A DNA stretch of 64,000 nucleotides. It comes from Ashinkailepas kermadecensis (lineage: Eukaryota > Arthropoda > Thecostraca > Neolepadidae). Within the stretch, counting starts at the first letter, position 1. Every line of letters begins with the position of its first letter. This document shows positions 1 to 12,002 of the stretch, one piece after another. Made by a program: the position numbers and the translations under genes. The notes under the pieces are model-generated. The model was not told where the DNA came from and did no database searches. It saw only the letters and a list, made by a program, of their open reading frames with translations. The stretch covers positions 248,001 to 312,000 of the forward strand of contig JAOTOM010004617.1 of the NCBI GenBank assembly GCA_034440615.1. Direction: 5' to 3'.

Positions 1-600
1 TGTGCTTTTAGGTATTCACAGGACAAGTTTTACACACATTTTACTGCCATGAAGCAAAGAATCTTGTTAGGTTTGGTTACATGAGGTTAGTTACGTGTTT
101 TTATTGATAACAATTTTCCTTTTTTATTAAAAAAAATGTTGATTTTTCCTTCAAAAGCAGGTTAGACTAGGTTAGGTTAGGTTTTTCATTTGATGAATCT
201 TGAGAAATAAGTATGAAATCTTTCTATTTTTAATATTTCTTTTCTCATGGTAACTTGCTTAGGTTATGCTATTTCTTTTGCTTTTGAACATTATTTGTAT
301 GCTATATTACCCAATTGAAGGCCACCTTTTTAGTGTTCTTCTACCTGCCAACTGAAAAGTAAGCATTTTCAGAGGAAATGACCAGTCACATCAAGTTAAC
401 CATGTTCATAAACCGTTGGAGAAAGAAGGTCCAATAATTCAAAAATTACCTTAACTCATAAATTTACCACCTTTTGTGGGGACAAAATTAACTTGTACTT
501 TTTGTATTTCATTAAATTACAAATCCTGACATAAGATTTCCTATGATAACACCTTTGCTTTACAGAGGAAAAGCATGTGATTACTGATTAGTATGTCTTG
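1..600 (+). repeat. Dispersed repeat, TTAGG-word family (copy 1)
   Basis: AT-rich repeat that begins near the window edge with a conserved border (tgtgcttttagg, then acaagttttacacacatt), followed by several GGTTAGGTTAGG words at about 75-190 and a later conserved block (gaaaagtaagcattt near 354). The same order of blocks recurs near 29925, 30530, 41012, 44448 and 47113. The words resemble the TTAGG telomere repeat of arthropods but are isolated and degenerate, so this is an interspersed element and not a telomere. No protein coding potential is visible. Confidence 0.6.
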
Positions 601-876
601 AATACAGTCTAAACTACAAATTACTGAAGCTCCTAAGATGGCAAATGGACAAGGTTTAGATAAAGATACATATATGGAAGAACATTGGAATGTAGAGCTG
701 GTGCTGATTTGGTCTGCTTACTTTGCTTTCCTTTGCCATCCACCTTGCCATGCCAGAATTTGCTGTTTCATTTCCAATTATTTCTAAAAGAAAAAAAACA
801 GCAACACTATTATGCACACAGATCACAGCACAATGATAGTACCTTTCTTTGTATAGATATCATCCAGCTACTTTGA

Positions 877-1316
877 ATAGGATATATCTAGGATAGATGG
901 TATTTTTCCACTCTTGCCAGGATATGGGTCTTCAGAATCCAAATCCAGTGTGAAAACAATACATGCATATTATGCTGAATTTCAAATAAAGTAATTGTAC
1001 CAGAATTTTGGTGCACTGTACAATCAGTCCAGGACAAGCACAGATGTGTAGAGTTTGGCTTGAACAATACGCTTTGTTCAGGAATATTTTGTGCCCAAGT
1101 TACTTATCCAGATATCTTGGATAGTATATATCTAGAATAGATGGTATTTTTTCCACTCTGGCCAGGTTATGACTAGGATATGGGACTCCAGTATCCAAAT
1201 CCAGTGTGAAAAGAATACACGCATGTTATACTGGACTTCAAACTGAAATAATTGTGCCAGAATTATGGTGCACTGTATAATCATGGCACAAGTGCAGATG
1301 TGTTGAGTTATGCTTG
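877..1316. repeat. Tandem duplication of about 200 bp, offset about 240 bp
   Basis: Two direct copies, about 877-1066 and 1117-1316, share long diverged blocks (agatggtattttt, ccaaatccagtgtgaaaa, ggtgcactgta). Divergence is appreciable, so the duplication is not recent. I see nothing recognisable in the flanks 601-876 and 1317-2450: AT-rich sequence with only short chance frames. Confidence 0.6.
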
Positions 1317-2561
1317 AAAGTTATGCTTGGTTGAAGCATAATTTTTGCTAAGTATCCCTGGATATGTACCATTATTTCATTTTTGTTCTGGAACTATGTT
1401 AGATATGTCTAGAGTAATATGCATTCTCAAGTTGCTTCAACATGGGCAAGAACTTAAAACCAGTAAAGTTTGGTTAAATGCATTTCCCTTCAACAAAGCT
1501 GTCATGAGCTGTAGCATATATCTGTACATGTGATGTAAGTTTGGTGCTGTGTGTCAAAATTCTGATGGGATTCTTCAGTTTCAAAGCAAGGAGGGATGGA
1601 CATGGTTGAATTTGTTATTTAATTTTGAGAGCAAAATTTTGAGAGCAAGATGTTTAACATTCCATTCCAAAATGGTATTTTTTTATTTCTGAACCATTAA
1701 CTCCTTTCTGTATTTTCCAGTTAGCTTGGGCATGTCAATCAAACAAGAAGAAGTTTGCAGTCATTTGCAAACATCTCAAATCTTTTGGTGAAAAGGTCCC
1801 ATATATTATAATTCCATATATTCCAGATAATTCCCCATGGAGGATAATTTTCTGGATGACAAACATCCAGTACAGGAACATTCTTTCGACCCTGGTTGGA
1901 CAGAGTACATGTCAGCACTCAGCAGGCTGGATTTGTGCTTTGCAATCCTGGATGTGGAGAGGAGATTTTTGGGTGTAATTGGATATGGAGAGGATATTTT
2001 TATTCCAGCATATGGCATCAGAATCTCGGTTTGTACTTTCTAGTAAATCTTGAGCACATCACAGAGCAGTTCATTGTCAAGAACCAATATTGACCTACAA
2101 GTGAGACAAATGAAGAATATTTCCTCAAGAGGATGATGCTTTGGATGCACCAAATCCAGGATTAGCCAATTTTTCCAACCCCGGCAGTCACTGATCTGGT
2201 TGTATATGTACCCCCACCCTTTCTGATTACTATGGATCGCATATTCTTCTATGCTCAACTGAGTGGGGTGATGCCAGGGTGCAAGATTTGGCTTGTGGGT
2301 GCAGTATATTGATATATTATGGGACAGCCAAACATTTTAATTCAAATTAGCATTATTCGCGTTGATATCAGTTAACCCCACTATCGCCTATTATTATATT
2401 CCCTGCATGCATTGCGTTTTGTGTGAACACATTTCTCTTTTATCAAGGTAAGCAGGATATCGGCCCTTACGTCGGTCCTGGCTCCGCACTGCAAGAGCCG
2501 AACTAAGAGCATGGATTCGCGCGGCTGCTTCAAGGACAGCAACAAATAGTTGTCGTACAAG

Positions 2562-2975
2562 ATGGACAACATCCGCATAGTCAGTGACCTGCGCGCCATC
2601 AAGGCTTCGCCGACCGAGAGTGTCGTCGACGCTGTACTGGCGGCTGCGTCTCGCCTGCATATTAACGGGTTGATTTCCAACACAGTGCCACCAGAGTCCG
2701 TCCGCGCCGCTTACCACGTCCTGAAGAAACTGCCGTGCTCGCAGTGCAAGTCTCGGCACTGGTGGTACATCTGTGGCTTATCTACATCTGTTTGGCACAC
2801 ATCGCTTGCTGACCACCAAAACGTCTCACATCAATTGATCGTTCGACGTAACGCCCCTGACGTGGCACGCAGACTGTATCACAGAATGAGTGCTGCAAAG
2901 AAACCCTTGCTTGAACAATTGAACAACTTTATACTTGCGAGCATTGGGGGGGGGGGGCGATGGAATGAACTGTGA
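2562..2975 (+). CDS. Possible small protein or first coding exon, unknown family
   Basis: An open frame from ATG 2562 gives 137 residues beginning MDNIRIVSDLRAIKASPTES. The first 65 or so codons lie in GC-richer sequence than the AT-rich flank and look coding in composition. It contains a CxxC (LPCSQCKSRHWW) near residue 62. From about 2770 onward the composition drops and the frame crosses an 11-12 base G run, so the 3' part may be intron or non-coding sequence. A GTGGTACAT near 2761 could be a splice donor. A separate ATG (2512) ends in a 12-codon frame just upstream. I do not recognise a family. It could equally be a decayed mobile-element exon. Confidence 0.25.
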   Translation: MDNIRIVSDLRAIKASPTESVVDAVLAAASRLHINGLISNTVPPESVRAAYHVLKKLPCSQCKSRHWWYICGLSTSVWHTSLADHQNVSHQLIVRRNAPDVARRLYHRMSAAKKPLLEQLNNFILASIGGGGRWNEL

Positions 2976-3084
2976 TTTCCCGCTACAAGTCGTCGAGGCA
3001 CCTTTAGAGTTTAGCATATCTTACGTCTGTAGAGATGTGGGCAAAGTGGCAGCAACTACTTGTGATACTTGTGATGACTATTTG

Positions 3085-3655
3085 AGGCGTCCGCTGCCGC
3101 ACCTGTGAGGCGACTACTGCCACGGCTGTGAGGTGGCCACTGCTACGGCTGTGAAGCGGCCGTTATTTTGTTTGTGATGCGGCCACTGCCACGGCTGTGA
3201 GACGATGGCTATCATCGCTGTGAGGCGGCCATTGCCACGACTGTGAGGCGGTCACTTACCACACCTGTGAGAGGGCCGCTGCCATGGCTGTGAGGCGGCT
3301 GCTGCCATGACTGTTAGGCGGCCACTTCCGCACCTGTGAGGCGGCCGCTGTCATGACTGTGAGGCGGCCACTTCCGCACCTGTGAGGCGGCCGCTGTCAT
3401 GACTGTGAGGCGGCGACTGTCATGACTGTAAGGTGGCCGCTGCTCTGGCTGTGAGGTGGCTGTTGTCAGGGCTGTGAGGAAGCCGCTGCCGCAACTGAGG
3501 AGGCCACTGCCACGGCTATGAGGCGGCCACTGCTGCGACTGTGAGGCGGCCATGGTCAGGGCTGTGAGGCGGCCGCTGCCGCACCCGTGAGGCGGTCACT
3601 GTGATGGCTGTGAGGTTGCCGATGCCGCGTCTGTGAGGCCGCCACTGTCGCGGCT
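3085..3655. repeat. Minisatellite, 23-bp unit, about 25 copies
   Basis: Degenerate tandem repeat with core ctgtgaggcggccactgcc. GAG of successive units was placed at 3338, 3361, 3384 and 3407, giving a 23-bp period. Some neighbours alternate (cacttccgcac versus ctgtcatgact), suggesting a 46-bp dimer. Since 23 is not a multiple of three, the open frame on the minus strand here (3314-3553) is a by-product. Confidence 0.85.
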
Positions 3656-4039
3656 AAAACTGATCGGCAATGGTGTGAAATGTTATCTTAGTTATGCCCA
3701 ATTTTGCATTGTACAGAAAATTATTTTTTGATATGACGCTATTGAGAAGTGCGCCACTGAAATTAATATAGATCAGGATTCCATCCATATCAGCGTATTT
3801 TCATGTTTCTTCCACAAAATATATCCAGCTGAAAAATGTGCTGAAGAAGATATTAAAGGAAAAGGCGTATGCCTACTAGTTCTGTTACTACCGTCCAAGT
3901 GTAGAAGTACTGTACCTATCAGTAATTAGTAATTTTTCGTTGTTTTGTATGTGATGTAAGATGACAGCTAATGGGAATCATAAATATTCCTCTGGACTAG
4001 AAATGTAATCTATTATATACACGGTAGAAGATTGCGAGT
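3656..4039. other. Unassigned AT-rich spacer
   Basis: Nothing recognisable: no repeat, no long frame, no RNA gene. Confidence 0.5.
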
Positions 4040-4065
4040 AATTGATGTCCGATTGCCGAAGATCG

Positions 4066-4309
4066 CTTGTGATTTTTCACCTTTATGTGCCGAACTCAGG
4101 ATTGTGTCATTCTTCGCTATCTTCGAGGGAATTTTGTTCATCCTCCACTGTCTCCGAGCGAATTTGCTCTCCGAGCGACATTCAGGAGTTCCTATGGGAA
4201 GGGCGACACTCCGTTTGGTGTGCAAAAATTTACTCAGGGCGCCAAGCGACACTTATTTCTGATGAAACAATCGAAGAAAGCATGGAATTCCGTCATATCT
4301 GCAAAAGGT
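4066..4309 (+). other. Candidate internal exon followed by a donor-like site
   Basis: An open frame in the phase of 4042 reads ...REFCSSSTVSERICSPSDIQ and continues to HICKR, immediately followed by AAAAG|GTGGGT, a plausible 5' splice site at about 4308. Composition is more coding-like than the flanks. I recognise no domain, and all three forward frames stay open for more than 200 bp, so this could be chance or a decayed element. 4310-4617 holds only C-rich low-complexity sequence and a G run. Confidence 0.15.
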
Positions 4310-4617
4310 GGGTAATCATGAAAAATAATGTTTCGGAAATTTTATGTTATCCAATCCCGAGGGACAATCGCCCCTATCACCACCCAACCCCACCCCCTCC
4401 CCATTGAACCCGTACCTGATTGGCGACCAATTCCCCAGAATTGTATCTCGTCGGCGACCACCGAAAGGCATTTTTAGCCCTGCTGGCGCCAGAAAACGGC
4501 TCGAAGTGATCAAACGCCCTTGCTTGCATTACCCGGTTCCATGTACCGGTTGCACTTTTCCCATTGAACATCGGCACCTGCAGTGTGCCAGTGGGCAGCC
4601 ATTGCGACGGGGGGGGG

Positions 4618-4785
4618 GGAGGGTGACGAGTGGTCTAGGGGTAAGATGCTCGTCTCACAATCGAAAGAGTGTGGGTTCGAGTCTCACCTGTCGCTACTCT
4701 TCGCCCGCGACCAATCGACGTGAGAGGTGGTTGGCGACGCTATATGACTCAACGGTCGACGTGTCGTAAAACAAATAACCAACCA
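4618..4785 (+). mobile_element. tRNA-derived SINE, full-length-like copy
   Basis: The head contains an RNA polymerase III A box (tggtctagggg, 4631-4641) and B box (ggttcgagtct, 4674-4684) with tRNA-like spacing. A T-arm (gtggg / ctcac) folds. The acceptor strands pair 6 of 7 with wobbles, but the anticodon arm does not fold well, so this is not a working tRNA gene. A tRNA-unrelated body follows and the element ends in aaaacaaataaccaacc. The family assignment is supported by a 5'-truncated tail copy, in reverse orientation, at 41717-41784 with its own target-site duplication. Confidence 0.75.
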
Positions 4786-4949
4786 TCGCGACGGGTCGCA
4801 CGACGCGACGCGACATCGCGAACGTCGTGACCCAGACAACCACCTCTGCTGCTCACCTCATTAACGTCCCTGTCAGACCACTTTCTCGATCGATTTCAGG
4901 CTGAAAAGTGGCGCACAAGTGTATCCCCAATAGTTGTGATGCCCACGGT

Positions 4950-5200
4950 ACTTTCAGATTTTCGCTACCGAGAGTGCTTTTCCAACAACCTAGGCTGTCC
5001 CGAATCATTACCAAACATTATTTTCGGCTTTCTCAGCCGGCTCGGAAGGTATCGATCATTGCCGGGTTTGGTTCAGCCAACCTTACCGGTGGACAATTAT
5101 GCAGGCGCACGTGCTTTCACCGACCAGTTATACAAACATGCGAGACAGCTGATGGGTTCGTCGTTGACAGAATCAACATTTTCCCATCTGGCAACAAGCT
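4950..5200 (+). repeat. Dispersed repeat homologous to 57980-58210
   Basis: Shares diverged blocks with the 58-kb copy: ccaaacat-att-tcggc, cttctcagccgg / cttcttagccgg, then a cgcacgtgct block. Both encode similar peptide pieces in one frame (PNI-FG-LSR), hinting at an old coding mobile element, but neither copy has an intact gene. 4786-4949 and 5201-5499 hold nothing else recognisable. Confidence 0.5.
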
Positions 5201-5499
5201 CTCTTGTATGTAGCTTATTTCATTATCGTATCATTTCACCCCGTCACATTTTCCTCCAAGTGAAATTGGAGCAATTGGCGTTAATTTCCTTTTGGTAATA
5301 AAAATGCCTCATACAACTTCTGTGTAATATCCTGACGAATACGACAAAATAGTGTAGAGGATAATTATGGTTGTAGATGCATTCTTTCCATGGAACAACC
5401 ATGAACGTAATGTTCGACGCAAACGACAAATATATACAGAACAGGAGAAAATAAATACATTGTCTGAGCTCCGTGCATCTTTCCACGTCTAAGAAAAAT

Positions 5500-7685
5500 A
5501 ACTCACATGAGAAAATATTTCAGACAAAAAAGCTGAGAACAATTAGGAAATTCAAAACACAACAGCCATTATCTCGGGAAGTTAAAGAGTTAGACCAAAA
5601 TAAATATGTTTTCTGAACTCGGCGCATCACATTGCGTCTAGGAAAATAACTAATTAAGAAAATAGTACAGGCAAAAAGTCAATTAAAAAAAAATGAACTG
5701 CCCAGACCTCCAGAACTTACAGAGCTGGAGTAAAATGGATATATTTTCTGAGCTTCGAGGCATCATGTTGAGCACAGAGCTACAGCGAAATTAATACTTT
5801 TCTGAACTCTACGCATCATGTTGCGTGGATAAAAATTAACTCAGGAATGTATTGGAGCAAAAAAAAGTTAAGAAAAAAATTCAAAAATCATAAATGTCAC
5901 AATGTATACCTCGAGAAGTTACAGAGGTAGACCAAAATAAATAGGCTTCCCAGTTTCGCGTATCATGCTGCATCTCAGAAAAATAACGCATCAGGAAAAT
6001 AGTGCAGACAAAATGTAGAATAGATTTTTAAGAAAAAAATATCAAAATAATATTGAAGACAAACACGTTTTTTTATATTGAAAAACTCAAAGTTCAACAA
6101 GCTATATCTCAAGACGTTACAGAGCTAGATCAAAATAATTACGTTTTCTGTTCTCCGGATATCATATTGCGTCTACTAAAAATAACGGATTAGGAAAATA
6201 GGACAGATAAAGTAATATTGTTGATAAAATTTGGAATACTTTAAAATTTGGCAGCCCATATCTCGCGAAGTTACAAAGCGATAACAAAATAAATACGTTT
6301 CCTGAGCTCCGCGTGTCATGTTGCGTCTAGGAAAATTAACGAATTAGGAAATTATTGGGGACAAAAAAGTTTGAAAAAGTTTGAAAAATAAAATTTGAAA
6401 AATTCAAAATGTAACAATCTATCTATCTACCTCGAGAAGTTATAGAGCGAGACCAAAATATATGCGTTTTCTGAGCTCTGCGTATCACGTTGCATCTATT
6501 AAAATAAAGAATATAGGAAAATATCGCAGACAAATAGTTGTTAAAACTGAACATTAAGAAATATATATCTCGAGAAGTTACCGAGCTAGACCAAAATAAA
6601 TACGTTTTCTCAGCTCCGCGTATCTCATTGCGTCCAGGAAGAAATAACGCATTAGGAAAATAGTGCAGAGAAAAAGAAGAAAGCTTTTTTGAAGAAAAAA
6701 ATCATCATTTAAAGGCCCATATCTCGAAAAGTTATAGAGCTAGAGCGAAATAAATGCATTTTCTGAGCTCAGCGTATCATATTGCGTCTACGAAAAATAA
6801 CGCATTATGAAGATAATGCAGATAAAAAGAAATTTTTTTTCAATCAAAATTTAACAGCCCATATCACGAAAAGTTATAGGTCTAAAGAGAAATAGATACG
6901 TTTTCTGAGCGGATCATGTTGCGTCTACGGAAATTAACTAATTAAGAAAATATTGGAGCCAAAAAAGTTAAGAAAAATTTAAAAATTCAAAATTCCACAA
7001 TCTATATTTCGAGAAGTTACAGAGCTAGACCAAAACAAATACGTTTTCTGAGCTCCGCGTATCATGTTGCGTCTATGAAAAATAACGCTTTAGGAAAATA
7101 GACCAGAGAAAAAGACGAGACATTTTTGAAAATTGTCATTTTACGTCCAGGAGAAATAACGCATTACGGAAATATTGCAGAGAAAAAGTGAAGTAAGTAT
7201 TTGAAATATTATAAGCTTAACAGTACATAACTGGAGAAGTTACAGAGCTAGAGAGAAATAAATACTTTTTTCTGAGCTTCGCGAATGATGTTGCGTCGAC
7301 GGAAAATAACGCATTAGGAAAATAGTGCAGACAAAAGGTCGGTAGTTAAAAAAAAAAAAAATCAACATTTAACAGCCCATATCTCGCGAAGTTACAGGGC
7401 GAGAGAAAAATAAATACGTTTTATGAGTTGCACTTGTCATATTGCGTCTAGGAGATTAGATTAGATTAGACCAATTAGAAAATATGCAATACAAAAAAGT
7501 TGAGAAAAAATTTGAAAAACCCCAAATTTAACTATCTATATCTCGAGAAGTTACAAAGCTAGACCAAAATATACGTTTTCTTAGCTCCGCGTATCATGTT
7601 GTGTCTACTAAAAATAACGCCTTCGGAAGATGTTGCAGATAAAAAGTTGCTAAAAGTCAAAATATATCATCTATAACTGAAAAAT
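5500..7685 (+). repeat. Left half of inverted satellite array, unit about 140-150 bp
   Basis: About 15 degenerate units in one orientation. Landmarks in order: atatctcgagaagttacaga, gctagaccaaaataaatacg, ttttctgagctccgcgtatc, atgttgcgtctagg, aaaataacgcattaggaaaa, then an A-rich linker with gacaaaaa. Each unit has the palindrome tctcgaga. Linkers are the least conserved part and vary in length. No coding potential. Confidence 0.85.
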
Positions 7686-9950
7686 ATATTTTACTAATGC
7701 AAGTAATTTTCATAGACGAAATATGATGCGCAGGGCTCAGAAATCCTATATGTTTTGCTCTAGCTCCGTAACTTCTCGAGATAAACGCTGTTCAAATTTC
7801 AATTCTTCAACATGTTCTAACTTTTTTGTTTTCAATATTTTCTGATTCCAAGTGATTTTCATAGACGTAACATGATGCGCGGTAACCAGTAATTGTATCT
7901 ATTTTGCTGTAGCTCTGTACTTCTCGAGATACGAGCTGTTAAATTTTCTATATTTCAACATTTTCCAAGCATTTTCTATCAAATATTTTCCTATTGCGTG
8001 AATTTTCCGAGACGAAATATGCTGCGCGGTGCACAGGAATCCTATTTATTTTGCTTTACCTCCGTAACTTCTCGAGATATGGTCTGTGGACTTTTCAATA
8101 TTTCAACATTTTATGAGCATATTTTAATCTAATATTTTCCTATTGAGTGAGTTTTGCTAGGTGAAGCGTTTTGCGCGGAGCCCAGAAGTTGTATTTATTT
8201 TTATCTGGCCCTGTAACTTCTCGAGGTATAAGCTGTTAAATTGTGAATTTTTCAACATTTTCTCAACTATTTTGTCTTCAAGATTTTCCTAATGCAAGGG
8301 ATTTGTCGTAGACGTAACGTGATGCTCGAAGCCCGGAAATTGTATTTATTTTGCTCTAGCTCTGTAACCTCTGGAGATACGGGCCGTGACATTTTTCATC
8401 ATTTTCTACACTTTTTTTAATCCAATATTTTTATATTGAATGATTTTTATAGACGAAACTTGATGCGCGATGGCCAGAAATTGTGTTTATTTCGCGCCAG
8501 CTCCGTAGCTTATGAAGATATGGGGCGTTCAATTTGTTATGTTTCAACGTTTTCCAACATGTTTGTACCCAGTATTTTCCTACTGCGAAAATTTCCCTAG
8601 ACGAAAAATGATTCGCGGGGGTCAGAAATCTTACTTATTTTGTCTAGCTCTAAAACTCCTTGAAATGTAAGCTGTTAAACTTTGAATTTTTCAACATGAT
8701 CTCAACTTTTTTGCTTGCAATATTTTCCTAATGCAAGTTATTTTCCATAGACGAAACTTGATGCGCGGAGCCAAGAAATTGCACTTATCTTCCTATATCT
8801 CGGTAACTTATCAGGATATCAGCTGTTAAATTTTGAATTTTTCATCATTTTCTAAACTTTTTGTTATCCAATGATTTCTATTGCGTGATTTTTGCTAGAG
8901 GAAACTTGATGCACTGGCCCAGAAATTGTATTTATTATGGTCCAGCTCCGTAACTTCTCCATATATATGCTGTTCATTTCTGAATTTTCAACATTTTCAC
9001 CACTTTTTGTCTGAAATATTTTTTTTAAAAATCTTTTTGTCTGCAATATTTTCCTGATGCAAGTTATTTTCGTAGAAGAAACGTAATGCACGAGGCTCAG
9101 AAATCGTACTTATTTTGCTCTAGCTCTGTAACGTCCCGAGATATAAGCTGTTAAATTTTGCATTTTTCAACATGTTCTTAACTTTTAGCTTGCAATATTT
9201 TCTGATGCAAGTTATTTTTATAGATGAAACGTGAAGCGCCGAGCTCAGAAATTGTATTCATTTTGACCTAGCTCCGTAACTTCTCGAAATATTAGATGTT
9301 AAACTATACATTTTTCAACATTTTCTCAACTATTTTGTCTGCAATATATTCCTAATGCAAGGGATTTGTCATAGACGTAACATGATGCTCGGAGCCTAAA
9401 AACTGTATTTGTTTTGCTCTAGCTCCGTAACGTCTCGAGATACTGGCAGTGAAATTGTAAATTTTCAACCCTTCAAAACTTTTTTTGATCCAATGTTTTC
9501 CTGTTGCGATATTTTTCCTGGAAGAAACTTGATGCGCGGAGGCGAGAAAATGTATATATTTTGCTGCAGCCACTAACGTCGCGAGATATGGGGCGGTAAA
9601 TTTAGAATATTTCAACCTTTTCCCCAACTTTTGTGTCCAATATTTTCCTATTGCGTTATTTTTCCTAGATGAAACATGATGCGCGGGGCCCAGAAATCGT
9701 ACTTGTTTTGCTCTAGCTCCGTAACTTCTCTAGATATAAACTGTTAAATTTGGAAGTTTTCAACATATTCTCAACTTTTTGCTTGCAGTATTTTTCTAAT
9801 GCAAGTTATTTTTCCTAGACGAAACGTGATTTTCGGAGTCGAGAAATTGTACGGATTTTGCTCTAGCTCCGTATTTTGTCTATAAATACTGACTGCTCCA
9901 GCTCCGTTTTATATCTATAAATTTTGGATTTTTCAACATTTTCTCATCTA
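7686..9950 (-). repeat. Right half of inverted satellite array (same unit, opposite strand)
   Basis: The same landmarks appear as reverse complement (tagacgaaa-atgatgcgc, ctcagaaat-gta-ttatttt, gctctagctccgtaacttct, cgagata, aactttttgtctgcaatatt). About 15 units are present, matching the left half in number and length. The strand switch is at about 7680-7700 with no spacer element. Open frames here translate repeat units and are not genes. Confidence 0.85.
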
Positions 9951-9954
9951 TTTG

Positions 9955-10027
9955 CACACACACACACCCACACAAGCACGCACACACACCACACGCGCAC
10001 GCGCACACACACACGCACACGCACACG
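9955..10027. repeat. (CA)n / (CACG)n microsatellite
   Basis: Imperfect acacac tract with cgcacgcgcac interruptions, lying exactly between the inverted satellite and the 58-bp minisatellite. Confidence 0.9.
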
Positions 10028-10129
10028 CCTCAAAAATATGTAGTTGATTACCGATGCGGACATGGCGCCGTATGTGCTCACCACGCGGCTCGGGAGCGTG
10101 CCGTACCGTGTTGGCTCCGGCCACTGCGG

Positions 10130-11495
10130 GTGTCGGCCGACGACCATTTGACACCGCCAGAGCGGACGTGGGCTCAACTACCGGCCGGGCTCAACTACCG
10201 GCCATTTGACACGGCCAGAGCGGACGTGGGCTCAACTACCGGCCGGGCTCAACTACCGGCCATTTGACACCGCCAGAGCGGACGTGGGCTCAACTACCGG
10301 CCGGGCTCAACTACCGGCCATTTGACACCGCCAGAGCGGACGTGGGCTCAACTACCGGCCGGGCTCAACTACCGGCCATTTGACACCGCCAGAGCGGACG
10401 TGGGCTCAACTACCGGCCGGGCTCAACTACCGGCCATTTGACACGGCCAGAGCGGACGTGGGCTCAACTACCGGCCGGGCTCAACTACCGGCCATTTGAC
10501 ACGGCCAGAGCGGACGTGGGCTCAACTACCGGCCGGGCTCAACTACCGGCCATTTGACACCGCCAGAGCGGACGTGGGCTCAACTACCGGCCGGGCTCAA
10601 CTACCGGCCATTTGACACGGCCAGAGCGGACGTGGGCTCAACTACCGGCCGGGCTCAACTACCGGCCATTTGACACCGCCAGAGCGGACGTGGGCTCAAC
10701 TACCGGCCGGGCTCAACTACCGGCCATTTGACACCGCCAGAGCGGACGTGGGCTCAACTACCGGCCGGGCTCAACTACCGGCCATTTGACACCGCCAGAG
10801 CGGACGTGGGCTCAACTACCGGCCGGGCTCAACTACCGGCCATTTGACACCGCCAGAGCGAACGTGGGCTCAACTACCGGCCGGGCTCAACTACCGGCCA
10901 TTTGACACCGCCAGAGCGGACGTGGGCTCAACTACCGGCCGGGCTCAACTACCGGCCATTTGACACCGCCAAAGCGGACGTGGGCTCAACTACCGGCCGG
11001 GCTCAACTACCGGCCATTTGACACCGCCAGAGCGGACGTGGGCTCAACTACCGGCCGGGCTCAACTACCGGCCATTTGACACGGCCAGAGCGGACGTGGG
11101 CTCAACTACCGGCCATTTGACACGGCCAGAGCGGACGTGGGCTCAACTACCGGCCATTTGACACGGCCAGAGCGGACGTGGGCTCAACTACCGGCCGGGC
11201 TCAACTACCGGCCATTTGACACCGCCAGAGCGGACGTGGGCTCAACTACCGGCCGGGCTCAACTACCGGCCATTTGACACCGCCAGAGCGGACGTGGGCT
11301 CAACTACCGGCCGGGCTCAACTACCGGCCATTTGACACCGCCAGAGCGGACGTGGGCTCAACTACCGGCCGGGCTCAACTACCGGCCATTTGACACCGCC
11401 AGAGCGGACGTGGGCTCAACTACCGGCCGGGCTCAACTACCGGCCATTTGACACGGCCAGAGCGGACGTGGGCTCAACTACCGGCCGGGCTCACC
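10130..11495. repeat. Minisatellite, 58-bp unit (24 + 17 + 17 bp), 24 copies
   Basis: I counted 24 occurrences of catttgacac. The unit is a 24-bp segment (atttgacaccgccagagcgg plus acgt) followed by two copies of a 17-mer (gggctcaactaccggcc), total 58 bp. Two neighbouring units near 11098-11180 carry only one 17-mer (41 bp). Units are nearly identical. The main variable site is gacacC/Ggcc, with two single substitutions (gaacgtggg, aaagcgg). This high homogeneity points to recent expansion or active homogenisation. The array decays into related words (gggctcac-acg) to about 11545. Confidence 0.95.
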
Positions 11496-12002
11496 ACGCA
11501 GTGTAGGCGTTGGGCTCACAACGCCAGGCCTTGGGGCTCACAACGCCTCGAGTGTCAAGCCGAATGAAAATCCATGCTATGTGAACTTCATGAACGCGTG
11601 AATACAATTGCTCAGTCAGGAGTTTGCCGGAGCGGGCAGAGAAGAGTGAACACAAGTTAGTTGTAGTGCCTGCCTAAATCCTAGTGCGCCCACTTCTTCT
11701 GTGAGCGACATGCTTGAGCCAGGGCCGTTGTTGGCGCTGTTCTCAGCAGATCTTTTTATGAAACTCTAACTCACCTCACGCTGCAGTTCATTACACTGCC
11801 ACATTCCTGAAGCCTTCGTTAAGTGCCAATTGTGAAGGGAAGTGTGTAGTCCCTGTATGCAAAGCCAACAAACAAGTATTTATGTCTGCAGCGGATGACG
11901 CGTTATCGTTCAATCCGTTCAATCGTTCACTCGTTCAATCGTTCAATCCGAAGACATTCCATTCGCGTCTGCACTTCTTCTGTACAGTCGGTATGAGATG
12001 TA
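11496..12002. other. Unassigned spacer with short cgttcaatc repeats
   Basis: Mostly unremarkable. At 11907-11947 the word cgttcaatc/cgttcactc recurs five times. No gene seen. Confidence 0.5.

Noticed and set aside
4618..4692. Functional tRNA gene
   Set aside because: A and B boxes are present, but the anticodon stem does not fold, the acceptor stem needs wobbles and a mismatch, and the sequence continues into a repeated tail. It is a SINE head.
10130..11495. CRISPR-like regular repeat
   Set aside because: The spacing segments are as conserved as the repeats, there are no unique spacers and no cas genes, and the setting is eukaryotic. It is a minisatellite.
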